The translations under genes were made by a program, and so were the position numbers. The notes below the pieces were generated by a model. The model was not told where the DNA came from. It ran no database searches and worked only from the letters and a program-made list of their open reading frames with translations. A DNA stretch of 64,000 bases, taken from Pedobacter antarcticus. Lineage in GTDB: Bacteria > Bacteroidota > Bacteroidia > Sphingobacteriales > Sphingobacteriaceae. This document shows positions 43,755 through 51,848 of this stretch, piece by piece; the first letter of the stretch is position 1; the number at the start of each line of letters is the position of its first letter. Location of the stretch: the NCBI RefSeq assembly GCF_900112985.1, contig NZ_FONS01000006.1, forward strand, positions 264,809-328,808. Direction: 5' to 3'.

Positions 43755-43762
43755 TAACTTTG
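43755..43762 (+). promoter_or_regulatory. -7 box of the SDR gene
   Basis: TAACTTTG fits TAnnTTTG and lies 26 bases before the ATG at 43789, downstream of the GTTAC repeats. Confidence 0.5.
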
Positions 43763-43788
43763 CGGTATAAACAATAAAAAACTTAATC

Positions 43789-44532
43789 ATGGACTACAAA
43801 AATAAAAATGTTGTTATCACAGGTGGAACTACCGGAATAGGATTAGCCACAGCAAAAGCATTTATCAACGCAGGAGCAAATGTTTGGATTACGGGTAGAA
43901 ATGCCGAAAATCTCCAAAAGGCTGCGTCAGAAATAAACAATCCGAAATTGAGTACTGTAGTATCAGATACATCAAAACTTGCAGAGATATCTATCCTGGA
44001 AAAAGCGGTTGCAGAAAGTGGAAACAAATTAGATGTCCTTTTCCTGAATGCTGGAATTGCAACATTTGAGCCGATAGAAAAAGTCACCGAAGCAAATTTT
44101 GACGCTCAATTCAATACTAATGTGAAGGGGCACTTTTTTACATTGCAGAAATTACTTCCTTACCTGGCAGATGGAGCAGCTGTGATATTTACATCTTCAA
44201 CAGTCGCAACAGCCGCAAATTTGGGAGCGAGTGTGTATTCCGCAACAAAAGGAGCATTGAATAAAATAGCGCAAATTGCGGCAAATGAACTGGCGGGAAG
44301 AAAAATCCGTGTAAATATCGTTAGTCCCGGACCCATTGCAACACCTGGTTTAGAAAATGCCGTACCTGCCGAAGCAAAAGAGTTTCTGGCTGGTGCCACT
44401 GCGCTTCAAAGGATTGGCGATCCTAACGAAATTGCAAAAACAGTATTGTTCCTGGCTTCTGATGCCGCAAGCTTCATTACAGGAACTGAAATTGTGGTTG
44501 ATGGTGGTTACCTTAATTATGCATTGAAATAA
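43789..44532 (+). CDS. SDR-family oxidoreductase controlled by HxlR
   Basis: A 247-residue short-chain dehydrogenase. Motifs: TGGTTGIGLATAKAF (cofactor loop, from residue 11), NAGIATFEPI, catalytic Ser in VIFTSSTVATAANLG, Y-x-x-x-K in SVYSATKGALNKIAQ, and the C-terminal GTEIVVDGGY. The residue after beta2 (WITGRN) favours NADP. HxlR-SDR divergent pairs are common; in several bacteria the SDR reduces quinones or aldehydes. The natural substrate is unknown. A perfect terminator follows the stop. Confidence 0.93.
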   Translation: MDYKNKNVVITGGTTGIGLATAKAFINAGANVWITGRNAENLQKAASEINNPKLSTVVSDTSKLAEISILEKAVAESGNKLDVLFLNAGIATFEPIEKVTEANFDAQFNTNVKGHFFTLQKLLPYLADGAAVIFTSSTVATAANLGASVYSATKGALNKIAQIAANELAGRKIRVNIVSPGPIATPGLENAVPAEAKEFLAGATALQRIGDPNEIAKTVLFLASDAASFITGTEIVVDGGYLNYALK

Positions 44533-44566
44533 CTTTGAACATAGTTTGAAGACGTATTAAAAAAAA

Positions 44567-44595
44567 CGGGATTGGAATATTCAATCCCGGTTTTT
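44567..44595 (+). terminator. Intrinsic terminator of the SDR gene
   Basis: CGGGATTG (44567-44574) pairs with CAATCCCG (44582-44589), loop of seven, followed by GTTTTT and preceded by a run of A, so it works for both strands. Confidence 0.85.
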
Positions 44596-44630
44596 ATCCG
44601 GTCCCTATCAGCGTACAAGCGATTTATCTG

Positions 44631-45233
44631 TTACCCTTCCAATTCTTTCAAATTAGCAGATAATCGTTCCACATCTTTAGCGAAAGCATACTTGTTCATC
44701 ATGTTGCCCAGATAGTTTATTGGAAACACTAATAAAGCCAAGCCCAGCAGAACATATAGCAAATTCGGGTTATTCATGATGATCTGATCAACCGTTTTAT
44801 ATTTAAAAGCCAAAACGGCCATATAGCCTAAGGGCCCTGCGAAGGGGCCAAAAAACCAGGCCCAAATCCTTTCTATTTTAAGCGCCTTGTTTATAAGTTT
44901 AATCTGAAAGGCTATCATATCTTTAGTAACTGTTGAGTAGTCTATGTAATTCGGCAACTTCTTTATTTGTCGGATCATAAACATTCTCCCTAATTCATAG
45001 CTGATAAACATTCCTACGAGTAAATATTGCAGAAGTCCGGTTGTAAAAAATGCTCCCAAAAGCATCGGGATAGATAACACCCTAATCCAGATCATTTTGG
45101 CATTTAGGTTCTTTAACAAATTCAGGTAAACACTTTTTGAAGATTTCTGAACACTTGTTATATCTGCAGAAAGCAATTGACTTTTATCTGCCAATTCGCC
45201 GTTCATGTCATTCCATTCTTGTAGTAAATCCAT
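44631..45233 (-). CDS. Membrane protein encoded with an ECF sigma factor
   Basis: A 200-residue protein with a cytosolic N-terminal part (about 1-50, LLQEWNDMNGELADKSQLLS) and four transmembrane segments (about 52-70, 72-88, 120-145 and 157-177). It begins one base past the sigma-factor stop codon, so the two are co-translated. The position is that of an anti-sigma factor; no zinc-binding motif is seen. Family not recognised. Confidence 0.75.
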   Translation of the reverse strand: MDLLQEWNDMNGELADKSQLLSADITSVQKSSKSVYLNLLKNLNAKMIWIRVLSIPMLLGAFFTTGLLQYLLVGMFISYELGRMFMIRQIKKLPNYIDYSTVTKDMIAFQIKLINKALKIERIWAWFFGPFAGPLGYMAVLAFKYKTVDQIIMNNPNLLYVLLGLALLVFPINYLGNMMNKYAFAKDVERLSANLKELEG

Positions 45234-45234
45234 T

Positions 45235-45711
45235 TTACTTCTTATTTAAAATATCTGTTAATTGCTGTTTGATCCGGTACAGTTTCACACCAGCATTATT
45301 TTTAGTGATTCCAGTAATCTCGCTAATAGACGCGTTATCATACCCATCAAGGTGAAGCATGATCAAACCTCGATCTACTTCATTTAATTGCCTGATTGCA
45401 CGGTAGAGCCGATCAGATCGTTCAGAAAGCTCTTTAGGCATCTCATACGCCGGGATGCTAATGTTCTTAAAAGTCTTTACGTGCTTTTTTAATTTGCCGA
45501 GGTATGTAAGTGAAACATTCAGACTGATCTTGTATAACCAGGTAGAAAACTTAGCTTCACCTTTAAAACCCTGAACTGCCTTCCAGGCTTGGTAGATGAT
45601 TTCCTGATATAAATCCTTTCTGTCCTCCGAATCATCTGCATATAGGTTTACGATCTTCAAAATAATCCCCTTATTCGCATTAATATTTTTGAGGAATAAT
45701 TGCTCTTCCAT
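45235..45711 (-). CDS. ECF-type RNA polymerase sigma factor
   Basis: A 158-residue sigma-70-family factor. Region 2: ILKIVNLYADDSEDRKDLYQ, then EIIYQAWKAVQGFKGEAKFS and TWLYKISLNVSL. Region 4: HLDGYDNASISEITGITKNN and AGVKLYRIKQQL. It is paired with the membrane protein that follows, as is the other ECF locus at 18 kb, but the two membrane proteins are unrelated in sequence. The genes it controls are not evident nearby. Confidence 0.9.
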   Translation of the reverse strand: MEEQLFLKNINANKGIILKIVNLYADDSEDRKDLYQEIIYQAWKAVQGFKGEAKFSTWLYKISLNVSLTYLGKLKKHVKTFKNISIPAYEMPKELSERSDRLYRAIRQLNEVDRGLIMLHLDGYDNASISEITGITKNNAGVKLYRIKQQLTDILNKK

Positions 45712-45899
45712 CCCTAATTAAAATACTTGTAAAGATTCATATAGTTACTATTGACATTCATTTCCAAAGATTAATAATTGGCTTAATTACCAAACTATAG
45801 TCAATAAGTAAAGAAACGGTCTTAGAAATTACAAAAGAACAAATTTTAAATTTTGAGATTCTTGTTTAAACTGAAAATGACAGTAGTGGACGGCCTAAC

Positions 45900-46376
45900 T
45901 TACTGCAATTCAAACCTTACATTGACACTTCCAGAACCCAATGCAGCAGAAAGTCCGGAAATATCATCCAATTTCCCAAGTCTAGTATAACTGTATGAAG
46001 TGTTAAAGCCCTCATAAAAAAGCACCAGGCAATTATTACCATACAGCATTAGATCTCCAACTTGAATATTACCTCCCGCTAATGCACTAGTTGGCAAAGT
46101 GCTAGAAAAATTATAAAACTTCTCATTAGAATTGAGATCCTCCATTGTAATACTGAGCGGCAACATTGCTTTGAATGTATTTGCAGCTTGGTTGTCATTG
46201 AGTGTCGCTGTAAATACAGCAGATCCTACTGTTATTTTCATCTTACCTCCCAGTTGATTATTGGGGTTTCGATTGTTATTCTCCTTCATGATATCCGCAT
46301 CCTTGTCTTTGCCACAGCTCAACATGCTAAAAGAGAAAGAGGCAAACAAAATGAGAGTTACTACTAAATGTTTCAT
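45900..46376 (-). CDS. Lipoprotein with cyclophilin-like fold
   Basis: A 158-residue lipoprotein; start ATG 46374-46376 gives lipobox FSMLSC (Cys 21 in this numbering). After an Asn/Lys linker the domain KMKITVGSAVFTATLNDNQA, then AANTFKAMLPLSITMEDL, GGNIQVGDLMLYGNNCLVLF and ISGLSAALGSGSVNVRFELQ match the cyclophilin-like domain family (COG2164 type), which has no proven isomerase activity. The first gene of this unit is the Tat-type alcohol dehydrogenase 10 bases upstream, so it is likely co-transcribed. Confidence 0.75.
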   Translation of the reverse strand: MKHLVVTLILFASFSFSMLSCGKDKDADIMKENNNRNPNNQLGGKMKITVGSAVFTATLNDNQAANTFKAMLPLSITMEDLNSNEKFYNFSSTLPTSALAGGNIQVGDLMLYGNNCLVLFYEGFNTSYSYTRLGKLDDISGLSAALGSGSVNVRFELQ

Positions 46377-46386
46377 TGATTGTAAC

Positions 46387-47568
46387 TTAAAATGTTGCTG
46401 CGTCAATTACATATCTATATCGCGCCCCTTTATTTACAACTTTAGTCCAGGCATCATTTATTTCTGAGGCTTTTATAACCTCGATCTCTGGATAAATTTT
46501 ATTTTCCGCACAATAATTCATCACCTCCTGGGTTTCTGGTATACCTCCAATTAGCGAACCATTAAAGTTTACACGATTAAAAATCATGTTAAAATTATTG
46601 ATAGTTAATTCGCCATTTATCGGCTGCCCCACCTGCGTGAAGTAACCGTAAGGCTTTACACAATCAATATAAGCCGACATTTCGTACGCATAGGGAACTG
46701 TGGAAATCATATAATCAAGCTTACCTTTCCAGGGTTTTAAAGCTTCTGCAGAATTCACTATAATTACCTCTTTTGCACCAAATCTCTTTATATCATCTGC
46801 TTTTGAAGACGAAGTGGTGAAAGCATAAACCTCAGCTCCCTTTGATACCGCGAGTTTGATAGCCAGGTGTCCTAAACCACCAATTCCAACCACGCCAATT
46901 TTATCACCTTTTTTAAATTTCGCTTTCATCATTGGAGAATAGGTGGTAATACCAGCACAAAGCAATGGTGCCGCATATTTCAGATCAATACTTTCAGGGA
47001 TTTTTATAGCAAAATGTTCTGTGACTACAATATTATTTGCATAACCGCCTTGGGTAATTCCTGATGGCGATGATTTTTCTGGCGAACCGTAAGTACCTAC
47101 CATTCCGGTAGTTTCACAATGGTGTTCTTCACCATTTTTACAACTTTCACATTCCATACAGCTGTTTACCATACAACCAACGCCGGCCTTATCGCCAAGT
47201 TTGAACTTAGTGACGTTTTTACCAACCGCAGTTACAATTCCTGCAATTTCATGTCCAGGTACTTGTGGGTATTGTTGTTGTCCCCAATGCCCTTTAATGG
47301 TATGAATATCTGAATGACAAATGCCAGAAAATTTAATGTCAATTAATATGTCGTTATCCCCAACCGATCTGCGTTCAAAGTTCCAGGGAACTAATATTCC
47401 TTGTTTATCTTTTCCTGCGTAACCTTTTGATGCTATATTCTTATTCATAATTTCTTTATTATCTGTTTGTGCTAAAATCTGCATTGGACCTGCAAGTATT
47501 AACCCTGCGCCAACGACGGCCGATTGCTGAATAAACTTCCTCCTTGAGGATTGATCTTTAGGTTCCAT
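46387..47568 (-). CDS. Zinc-dependent alcohol dehydrogenase (CAD/YahK-like) with Tat signal
   Basis: A 393-residue medium-chain dehydrogenase. Catalytic zinc ligands sit in SGICHSDIHTIKGHWG and PGHEIAGIVTAVG, and the structural zinc site in CMECESCKNGEEHHCE. The nucleotide loop is GVVGIGGLGHLAIKLAV. The class resembles YahK-type broad aldehyde reductases (NADPH). Unusually, the N-terminus has a twin-arginine signal: SRRKFIQQSAVVGAGLILAG, so the folded enzyme should be exported, although NADPH is not normally present outside the cytosol. It shares its operon with a cyclophilin-like lipoprotein and is divergent, across a few genes, from an AraC regulator. Confidence 0.9.
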   Translation of the reverse strand: MEPKDQSSRRKFIQQSAVVGAGLILAGPMQILAQTDNKEIMNKNIASKGYAGKDKQGILVPWNFERRSVGDNDILIDIKFSGICHSDIHTIKGHWGQQQYPQVPGHEIAGIVTAVGKNVTKFKLGDKAGVGCMVNSCMECESCKNGEEHHCETTGMVGTYGSPEKSSPSGITQGGYANNIVVTEHFAIKIPESIDLKYAAPLLCAGITTYSPMMKAKFKKGDKIGVVGIGGLGHLAIKLAVSKGAEVYAFTTSSSKADDIKRFGAKEVIIVNSAEALKPWKGKLDYMISTVPYAYEMSAYIDCVKPYGYFTQVGQPINGELTINNFNMIFNRVNFNGSLIGGIPETQEVMNYCAENKIYPEIEVIKASEINDAWTKVVNKGARYRYVIDAATF

Positions 47569-47576
47569 ATTAAATA

Positions 47577-47762
47577 TTATTTATTAATGCCTTTGTATTC
47601 TTCGTCTGTTACTTTCTGCAACCAGGTTACAACTGGCCCCAACGCACCTTTCGGGAAAATAAAATTCATCTTCTCCAGATCTGTCTTATTATTAATCTGG
47701 GCATTACATCCAATGCTTAGGAACGTTAAGATTGCGAATGCGGTTATCGGTAGTGTCTTCAT
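47577..47762 (-). pseudogene. Short secreted protein, probable N-terminal remnant of a larger gene
   Basis: A 61-residue frame: signal peptide with lipobox-like FLSIGC, then INNKTDLEKMNFIFPKGALG and a short tail. The FPKG pattern is how many secreted cupin proteins begin, but the frame ends where the cupin would start. Eight bases separate it from the alcohol-dehydrogenase start. I read it as a truncated cupin-like gene; a genuine small lipoprotein is possible. Confidence 0.4.
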
Positions 47763-47796
47763 CTTGTTTCTTTTAAATATTTAGCAAAGAAGGTTT

Positions 47797-48384
47797 CTAG
47801 CTTTTCGAATGGGGTATTGATCTGATAATTTTTGCTGGCACTCCCCCTACAACTATATTAGGCGGAACATCCCTGGAGACTACGGCACCTGCCGCCACTA
47901 CTGAGTTTTCTCCAATGGTTACTCCCGGAAGTATAGTTGCTCCTGCACCAATCCACGCATTTCTTTTAATAATAATGGGCTTTGTAAGCAAAGCTTTTCT
48001 ATCGCCTGGATCTAAAGGATGGTTCTCAGTTATCAGGTTAACCTTTGGACCGATTAATACGTCATCTTCTATTGTTATGCCGCCCATATCTAAAAATGAG
48101 CAGGCATGGTTAATGAAGACATTCTTACCGATACTGATGAATTTTCCGAAATTGGTATAAAATGGGGCAAAAATAGTTGTGCTATCGTCAATTCTGACAC
48201 CAATTATTTCGCTAAGACAATCACGAATAGAATTGACATCGGTTGCGGTATTTAACAGCTGTGATAGTTTAATCGTTCTTCCAACTACTTCATTTATTTT
48301 GTAGTATTCAGGATCGCTTAACCGAATGGGTTCACCTGATCTTAACCTTTCAAAAACACCTATCTGTTCAATTGCTTTTGTCAT
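47797..48384 (-). CDS. Left-handed beta-helix O-acetyltransferase (LacA/NodL-like)
   Basis: A 195-residue acyl-CoA transferase of the hexapeptide-repeat class. N-terminal helix region (MTKAIEQIGVFERLRSGEPI), then hexapeptide turns: VFINHACSFLDMGGITIEDD, VLIGPKVNLITENHPLDPGD, and AWIGAGATILPGVTIGENSV. The catalytic His is in ENHPLDPG. It transfers acetyl from acetyl-CoA to a sugar or similar hydroxyl; the acceptor is unknown. It is the most upstream gene of the group with the short remnant and the alcohol dehydrogenase, and divergent from the AraC regulator. Confidence 0.9.
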   Translation of the reverse strand: MTKAIEQIGVFERLRSGEPIRLSDPEYYKINEVVGRTIKLSQLLNTATDVNSIRDCLSEIIGVRIDDSTTIFAPFYTNFGKFISIGKNVFINHACSFLDMGGITIEDDVLIGPKVNLITENHPLDPGDRKALLTKPIIIKRNAWIGAGATILPGVTIGENSVVAAGAVVSRDVPPNIVVGGVPAKIIRSIPHSKS

Positions 48385-48546
48385 TTTAGTTTATTTAATG
48401 TCGTATGTCATGCAAGAATTCCAAACTAAGGAATCCATATTGCAAATATCGGTAGAGGGCTTTGTTTGAGGCTTATACAAAACACTGTATTGTTTACCAC
48501 TTTTACTGATTCTTAATCAGAATAAATAATACAGGCCCATTTTTAT

Positions 48547-48554
48547 TAATTTTG
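48547..48554 (+). promoter_or_regulatory. Candidate -7 box of the AraC-type gene
   Basis: TAATTTTG fits TAnnTTTG, 17 bases before the ATG at 48572. A small CTGATT/AATCAG dyad (48506-48520) lies at about the -40 region and might be an operator. Confidence 0.45.
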
Positions 48555-48571
48555 AATTATAACTAAAGGCC

Positions 48572-49468
48572 ATGGAAGAAGTGAGAAGACTGGACACTGT
48601 CCGTCAGTATAATGATTATGTTGGGATAGACACGCTGCACCCCTTGGTAAGCGTAGTTAATTTCAATGAATGTCCTACCATTATCCACTACAAGCATTAT
48701 ATGGATATCTACGCCATATTTTTCAAGAATATAAAATGTGGAAACATGACCTATGGCTGCCAGAATTATGATTACGAGGATGGAACTATGGTATTTGTTT
48801 CACCTGGACAGGTTTACGGAATAGACAGCAATGGCCAAGCAGTAATACCTTCCGGGTACGGGCTGGTATTTCATCCAGATCTTCTAAAGGGCACGCATCT
48901 TGGAAAGACCATCAAAGATTACTCTTTCTTTTCATATGAAGTTAATGAGGCTCTTCACCTTTCAAAAAAGGAGAAGAAGACTATAATAGAATCCCTGGAA
49001 AAGATTTCGGCAGAAATAGAGCAAAATATTGATAAGCATAGTAAGACGCTTATCGTTTCCAATATCGAACTATTCCTGAACTATTGTATGCGGTTCTACG
49101 ATCGCCAGTTTATAACCCGCAGCCATGCAAACAAGGATATCCTTGTACGCTTCGAAAACCTGTTAATAGATTATTTCCGCACTGGTAAAGCTTCACAACT
49201 GGGCCTCCCAAGTGTGGCCTATTGTGCCGACCAACTGCACCTCTCCCCTAACTATTTTGGCGACCTGATTAAGAAGGAAACTGGAAATACAGCATTAGAT
49301 TATATTCAGTCCAAAATGATAGACCAGGCAAAAACTTACATTTTTGACCGCTCAAAAACGTTAAATGAAATTGCCAGTGACCTGGGATTTAAATACCAGC
49401 AGCATTTTACGCGATTATTTAAACAGAAAACGGGATTGACACCAAATGAGTATCGGGGGTTGAACTAA
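48572..49468 (+). CDS. AraC-family transcriptional regulator
   Basis: A 298-residue regulator, paralog of the one at 26254-27192. Sensor part: LHPLVSVVNFNECPTIIHYK, then YDYEDGTMVFVSPGQVYGI. DNA-binding part: LPSVAYCADQLHLSPNYFGD and the second helix-turn-helix TLNEIASDLGFKYQQHFTRL, ending KQKTGLTPNEYRG. Divergent from the acetyltransferase / alcohol dehydrogenase group, whose expression it may control. Shared segments with the paralog include FITR, F[IF]SYxVxEALHLS and the spacing of both helix-turn-helix units. Confidence 0.92.
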   Translation: MEEVRRLDTVRQYNDYVGIDTLHPLVSVVNFNECPTIIHYKHYMDIYAIFFKNIKCGNMTYGCQNYDYEDGTMVFVSPGQVYGIDSNGQAVIPSGYGLVFHPDLLKGTHLGKTIKDYSFFSYEVNEALHLSKKEKKTIIESLEKISAEIEQNIDKHSKTLIVSNIELFLNYCMRFYDRQFITRSHANKDILVRFENLLIDYFRTGKASQLGLPSVAYCADQLHLSPNYFGDLIKKETGNTALDYIQSKMIDQAKTYIFDRSKTLNEIASDLGFKYQQHFTRLFKQKTGLTPNEYRGLN

Positions 49469-49645
49469 GATCATCCCCCCTGGGGAAACTACTTGCTCAT
49501 TTGTATGGAAAAGAAGGTGATCGTAAAAAGCCTAAAAGTTGATCGTAAGGAGAGGGTGTATTTCAATCTTAATTTCTTTATCGCTGCAACTAATTAAAAT
49601 CAAAGTTGTCTTGTAATTATATTTAATAATCTCTGCTTAATCCTT

Positions 49646-51034
49646 ATGAAATTTAGAAATTATCTATCGCAAGCTTCTTTAATGTTGATTTCGTTGAGCA
49701 TGTACGCTCAAACTCCCTTACAGCTCAAACATATAGATTCTTTGATGAAGACCGCATCGGATCGAGGAGTTTTTAATGGCACTTTATTGGTTGCCAAACA
49801 AGGCAGGATTATTTATCACAAAGCCTGGGGTTATGCCAACGCGGATAAAACCCAACCACTTAATACGGCTATGCTGTTCGACGTAGGGTCCATTTCCAAA
49901 GAGTTTAATGGAGTTAGCATCATGCTGTTGAAAGAACGGGGTAAAGTTAAACTGGATGACCCTGTATCCAAATACCTCCCGGATCTGCCAAATTGGGCAG
50001 ATAAAGTACAACTCAAACACTTGCTCAATTATACCAGCGGCCTACCAAATTTTAAGGCGCAGTCAGATGAGACAGATAATGAACTTTTAGATTCGCTTAA
50101 AAACCTGAAGAAGTTGAAATTCGAACCTGGTTCAGCCTATATTTATGCGCATGCAAATGTTTATTTGCAAAAGCGAATAATTGAAAAGGCTTCAGGATTA
50201 TCTTATGCAGATTTTGTAGATAAATATATATTTAAACCCTGCGGTATGCAGCAAAGTATTATGGATGCCAATCTGAATAGGCCGGACCTAGCCAAAGCCT
50301 TCGATAATGATTTCCATTCCACACCATATATTCAGCTAACTACTGGCTTTCCCAGACTTACTCCTGCCGATCTCTATAAATTTATTACGCAGCTGGAAGC
50401 ATTTAAAATAATTAATAAAGAATCGTCTGATCAGTTAGCTGTTAACTTTCCAGGTGGCGAAAGCAGCCTCGGTACTACAGGTTTTAAAGACGGAAAACTT
50501 CAATGGCATCGCCACCAGGGTTCCAATAGCAATTACGAAGCGCTGATCTATACCGATCATGTCAGTAAAATTTCGATGGTCATGGAAACCAACAACCAAA
50601 ACTTCAAAGTGGATGCCATTAAAGGAGCTATACTTGCCATCTTACAAGATCAGCCTTTTAATATTCCTAAAAAATCTGTTTACCTGGATATCAGAGATAA
50701 GATCTTGAAAGACATAGAACAAGGTCTGTCATTTTACCGCCAAATCAAAGCGGAAGGACAGGATAAATATGACTTCGGATTCGAAGCTGGCGACTTGATC
50801 AGCACTGGAAAATATCTGCAGCGAAGGAATCGCTTCGATGACGCAATCCGCTTGTATAGCCTCGCCGTGCCACTATGTGCTAAAAAAAACGATCTTTCCT
50901 ACGCCTATGAACTCACTGCCGAATGTTATTTAAAAAAGGGAGATAATGTACAGGCAAAAACTTGGTATGAAAAAGCGCTGGCGGCAGATGCGGGCAATAA
51001 GAATGCACAGGGAATGATTACGACCTTAAAATAA
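49646..51034 (+). CDS. Exported serine hydrolase with C-terminal TPR-like repeats
   Basis: A 462-residue protein. The signal peptide ends SLSMYAQ. The beta-lactamase-like domain has S82-I-S-K85 (DVGSISKEFNGV), a Tyr motif as YIYAHANVYLQ, and the third motif in WHRHQGSNSNYEALIYTD (HQG). The last 100 residues, DAIRLYSLAVPLCAKKNDLS and KTWYEKALAADAGNKNAQGM, are TPR-like. Same superfamily as the 19315 gene and the pseudogene at 23442, but a different architecture. Substrate unknown; a D-peptidase or esterase function is the usual inference. Confidence 0.88.
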   Translation: MKFRNYLSQASLMLISLSMYAQTPLQLKHIDSLMKTASDRGVFNGTLLVAKQGRIIYHKAWGYANADKTQPLNTAMLFDVGSISKEFNGVSIMLLKERGKVKLDDPVSKYLPDLPNWADKVQLKHLLNYTSGLPNFKAQSDETDNELLDSLKNLKKLKFEPGSAYIYAHANVYLQKRIIEKASGLSYADFVDKYIFKPCGMQQSIMDANLNRPDLAKAFDNDFHSTPYIQLTTGFPRLTPADLYKFITQLEAFKIINKESSDQLAVNFPGGESSLGTTGFKDGKLQWHRHQGSNSNYEALIYTDHVSKISMVMETNNQNFKVDAIKGAILAILQDQPFNIPKKSVYLDIRDKILKDIEQGLSFYRQIKAEGQDKYDFGFEAGDLISTGKYLQRRNRFDDAIRLYSLAVPLCAKKNDLSYAYELTAECYLKKGDNVQAKTWYEKALAADAGNKNAQGMITTLK

Positions 51035-51125
51035 TTATCGTTACCATCAGCAAACATCTCGCAGCTTTACGCAGGTGGACACTAAATTTCTGCTCATTGA
51101 AACATGTGCTGCGCTGCATTTAATG

Positions 51126-51797
51126 CTATTTGCCGGTCTCCAGGTGTGGAGCATCTACCGGCTTAGATTCGGGGGAACCCTTTTGGCGGAGATAAATGGT
51201 CAAAAAAACAATAGATGCTACAGATAGAAACTCGCTTTGCCAATTTTGAAAAGTTTCAAACCAGAATTCCGGCTGCCCTAAATAAGCGTACACTGTATCT
51301 TCAGGCAGGTTTCTCGCAAGTTGCTCTACATTATGGTTCTGCCAGCTTCCGTAAAGATGCAGTGCCCAGCTGATAAAAAATAGCAAACCAAAAGAGATTG
51401 AAAGCGAATTTTCGTAAATCTTCAGTATCCAGCCTCCTTTTCTAACAGGCCAGGGCGCATCATTACCTGGCACAGGTTCCCGGTCTACTTCCTCCGGCTC
51501 ATTTAGCTTTTTAGATTCAGCCGAACCAATTTGCCGAAGAGAAATGGTAAGTAAAACATAAAGCGACATTTGCAGGAATTCACTTTCGAAGTTCTCAAAC
51601 GTTGCCGAAATAAAATGTCCGCTTCGCAGGTAAGTGCCTAAGCCGATCTCGCGGGCATGGTCGTCTTTCAGGTCAGCATTATGCTGCTTCCAACCCGTCA
51701 GTGCCTGGGCGAAGAGCGTCAGTACAAATAAACCCATAAACACAATCGTCAGTCCGTTGCGGTAAAAAAAAGAATGTTTTTCCTTAATGCTATTCAT
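51126..51797 (-). CDS. DUF6766-like membrane protein
   Basis: A 223-residue protein starting at ATG 51795-51797, with two membrane-spanning units of similar layout: RNGLTIVFMGLFVLTLFAQA with YVLLTISLRQIGS, and ISFGLLFFISWALHLYGSWQ with VFLTIYLRQKGS. The repeated [SE]FE[NS][FW][EQ]SEFL[QS] pattern precedes the second helix of each unit, so it arose by internal duplication. DUF6766 proteins are frequent near YciE-type genes. It lies downstream of the YciE-like gene across a strong palindromic terminator; GC is higher than the window average. Function unknown. Confidence 0.8.
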   Translation of the reverse strand: MNSIKEKHSFFYRNGLTIVFMGLFVLTLFAQALTGWKQHNADLKDDHAREIGLGTYLRSGHFISATFENFESEFLQMSLYVLLTISLRQIGSAESKKLNEPEEVDREPVPGNDAPWPVRKGGWILKIYENSLSISFGLLFFISWALHLYGSWQNHNVEQLARNLPEDTVYAYLGQPEFWFETFQNWQSEFLSVASIVFLTIYLRQKGSPESKPVDAPHLETGK

Positions 51798-51807
51798 AAT
51801 ACCTGAT

Positions 51808-51842
51808 AAAAAATTGTTAGGCCTGAACATATGTTCAGGCCT
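51808..51842 (-). terminator. 24-bp perfect palindrome with T run between YciE-like and DUF6766-like genes
   Basis: AGGCCTGAACAT (51819-51830) is followed at once by its exact complement (51831-51842). On the minus strand the stem is followed by AACAATTTTTT, so it is a good intrinsic terminator 6 bases after the YciE-like stop. It may limit read-through into the DUF6766-like gene. Confidence 0.8.
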
Positions 51843-51848
51843 ATTGCA

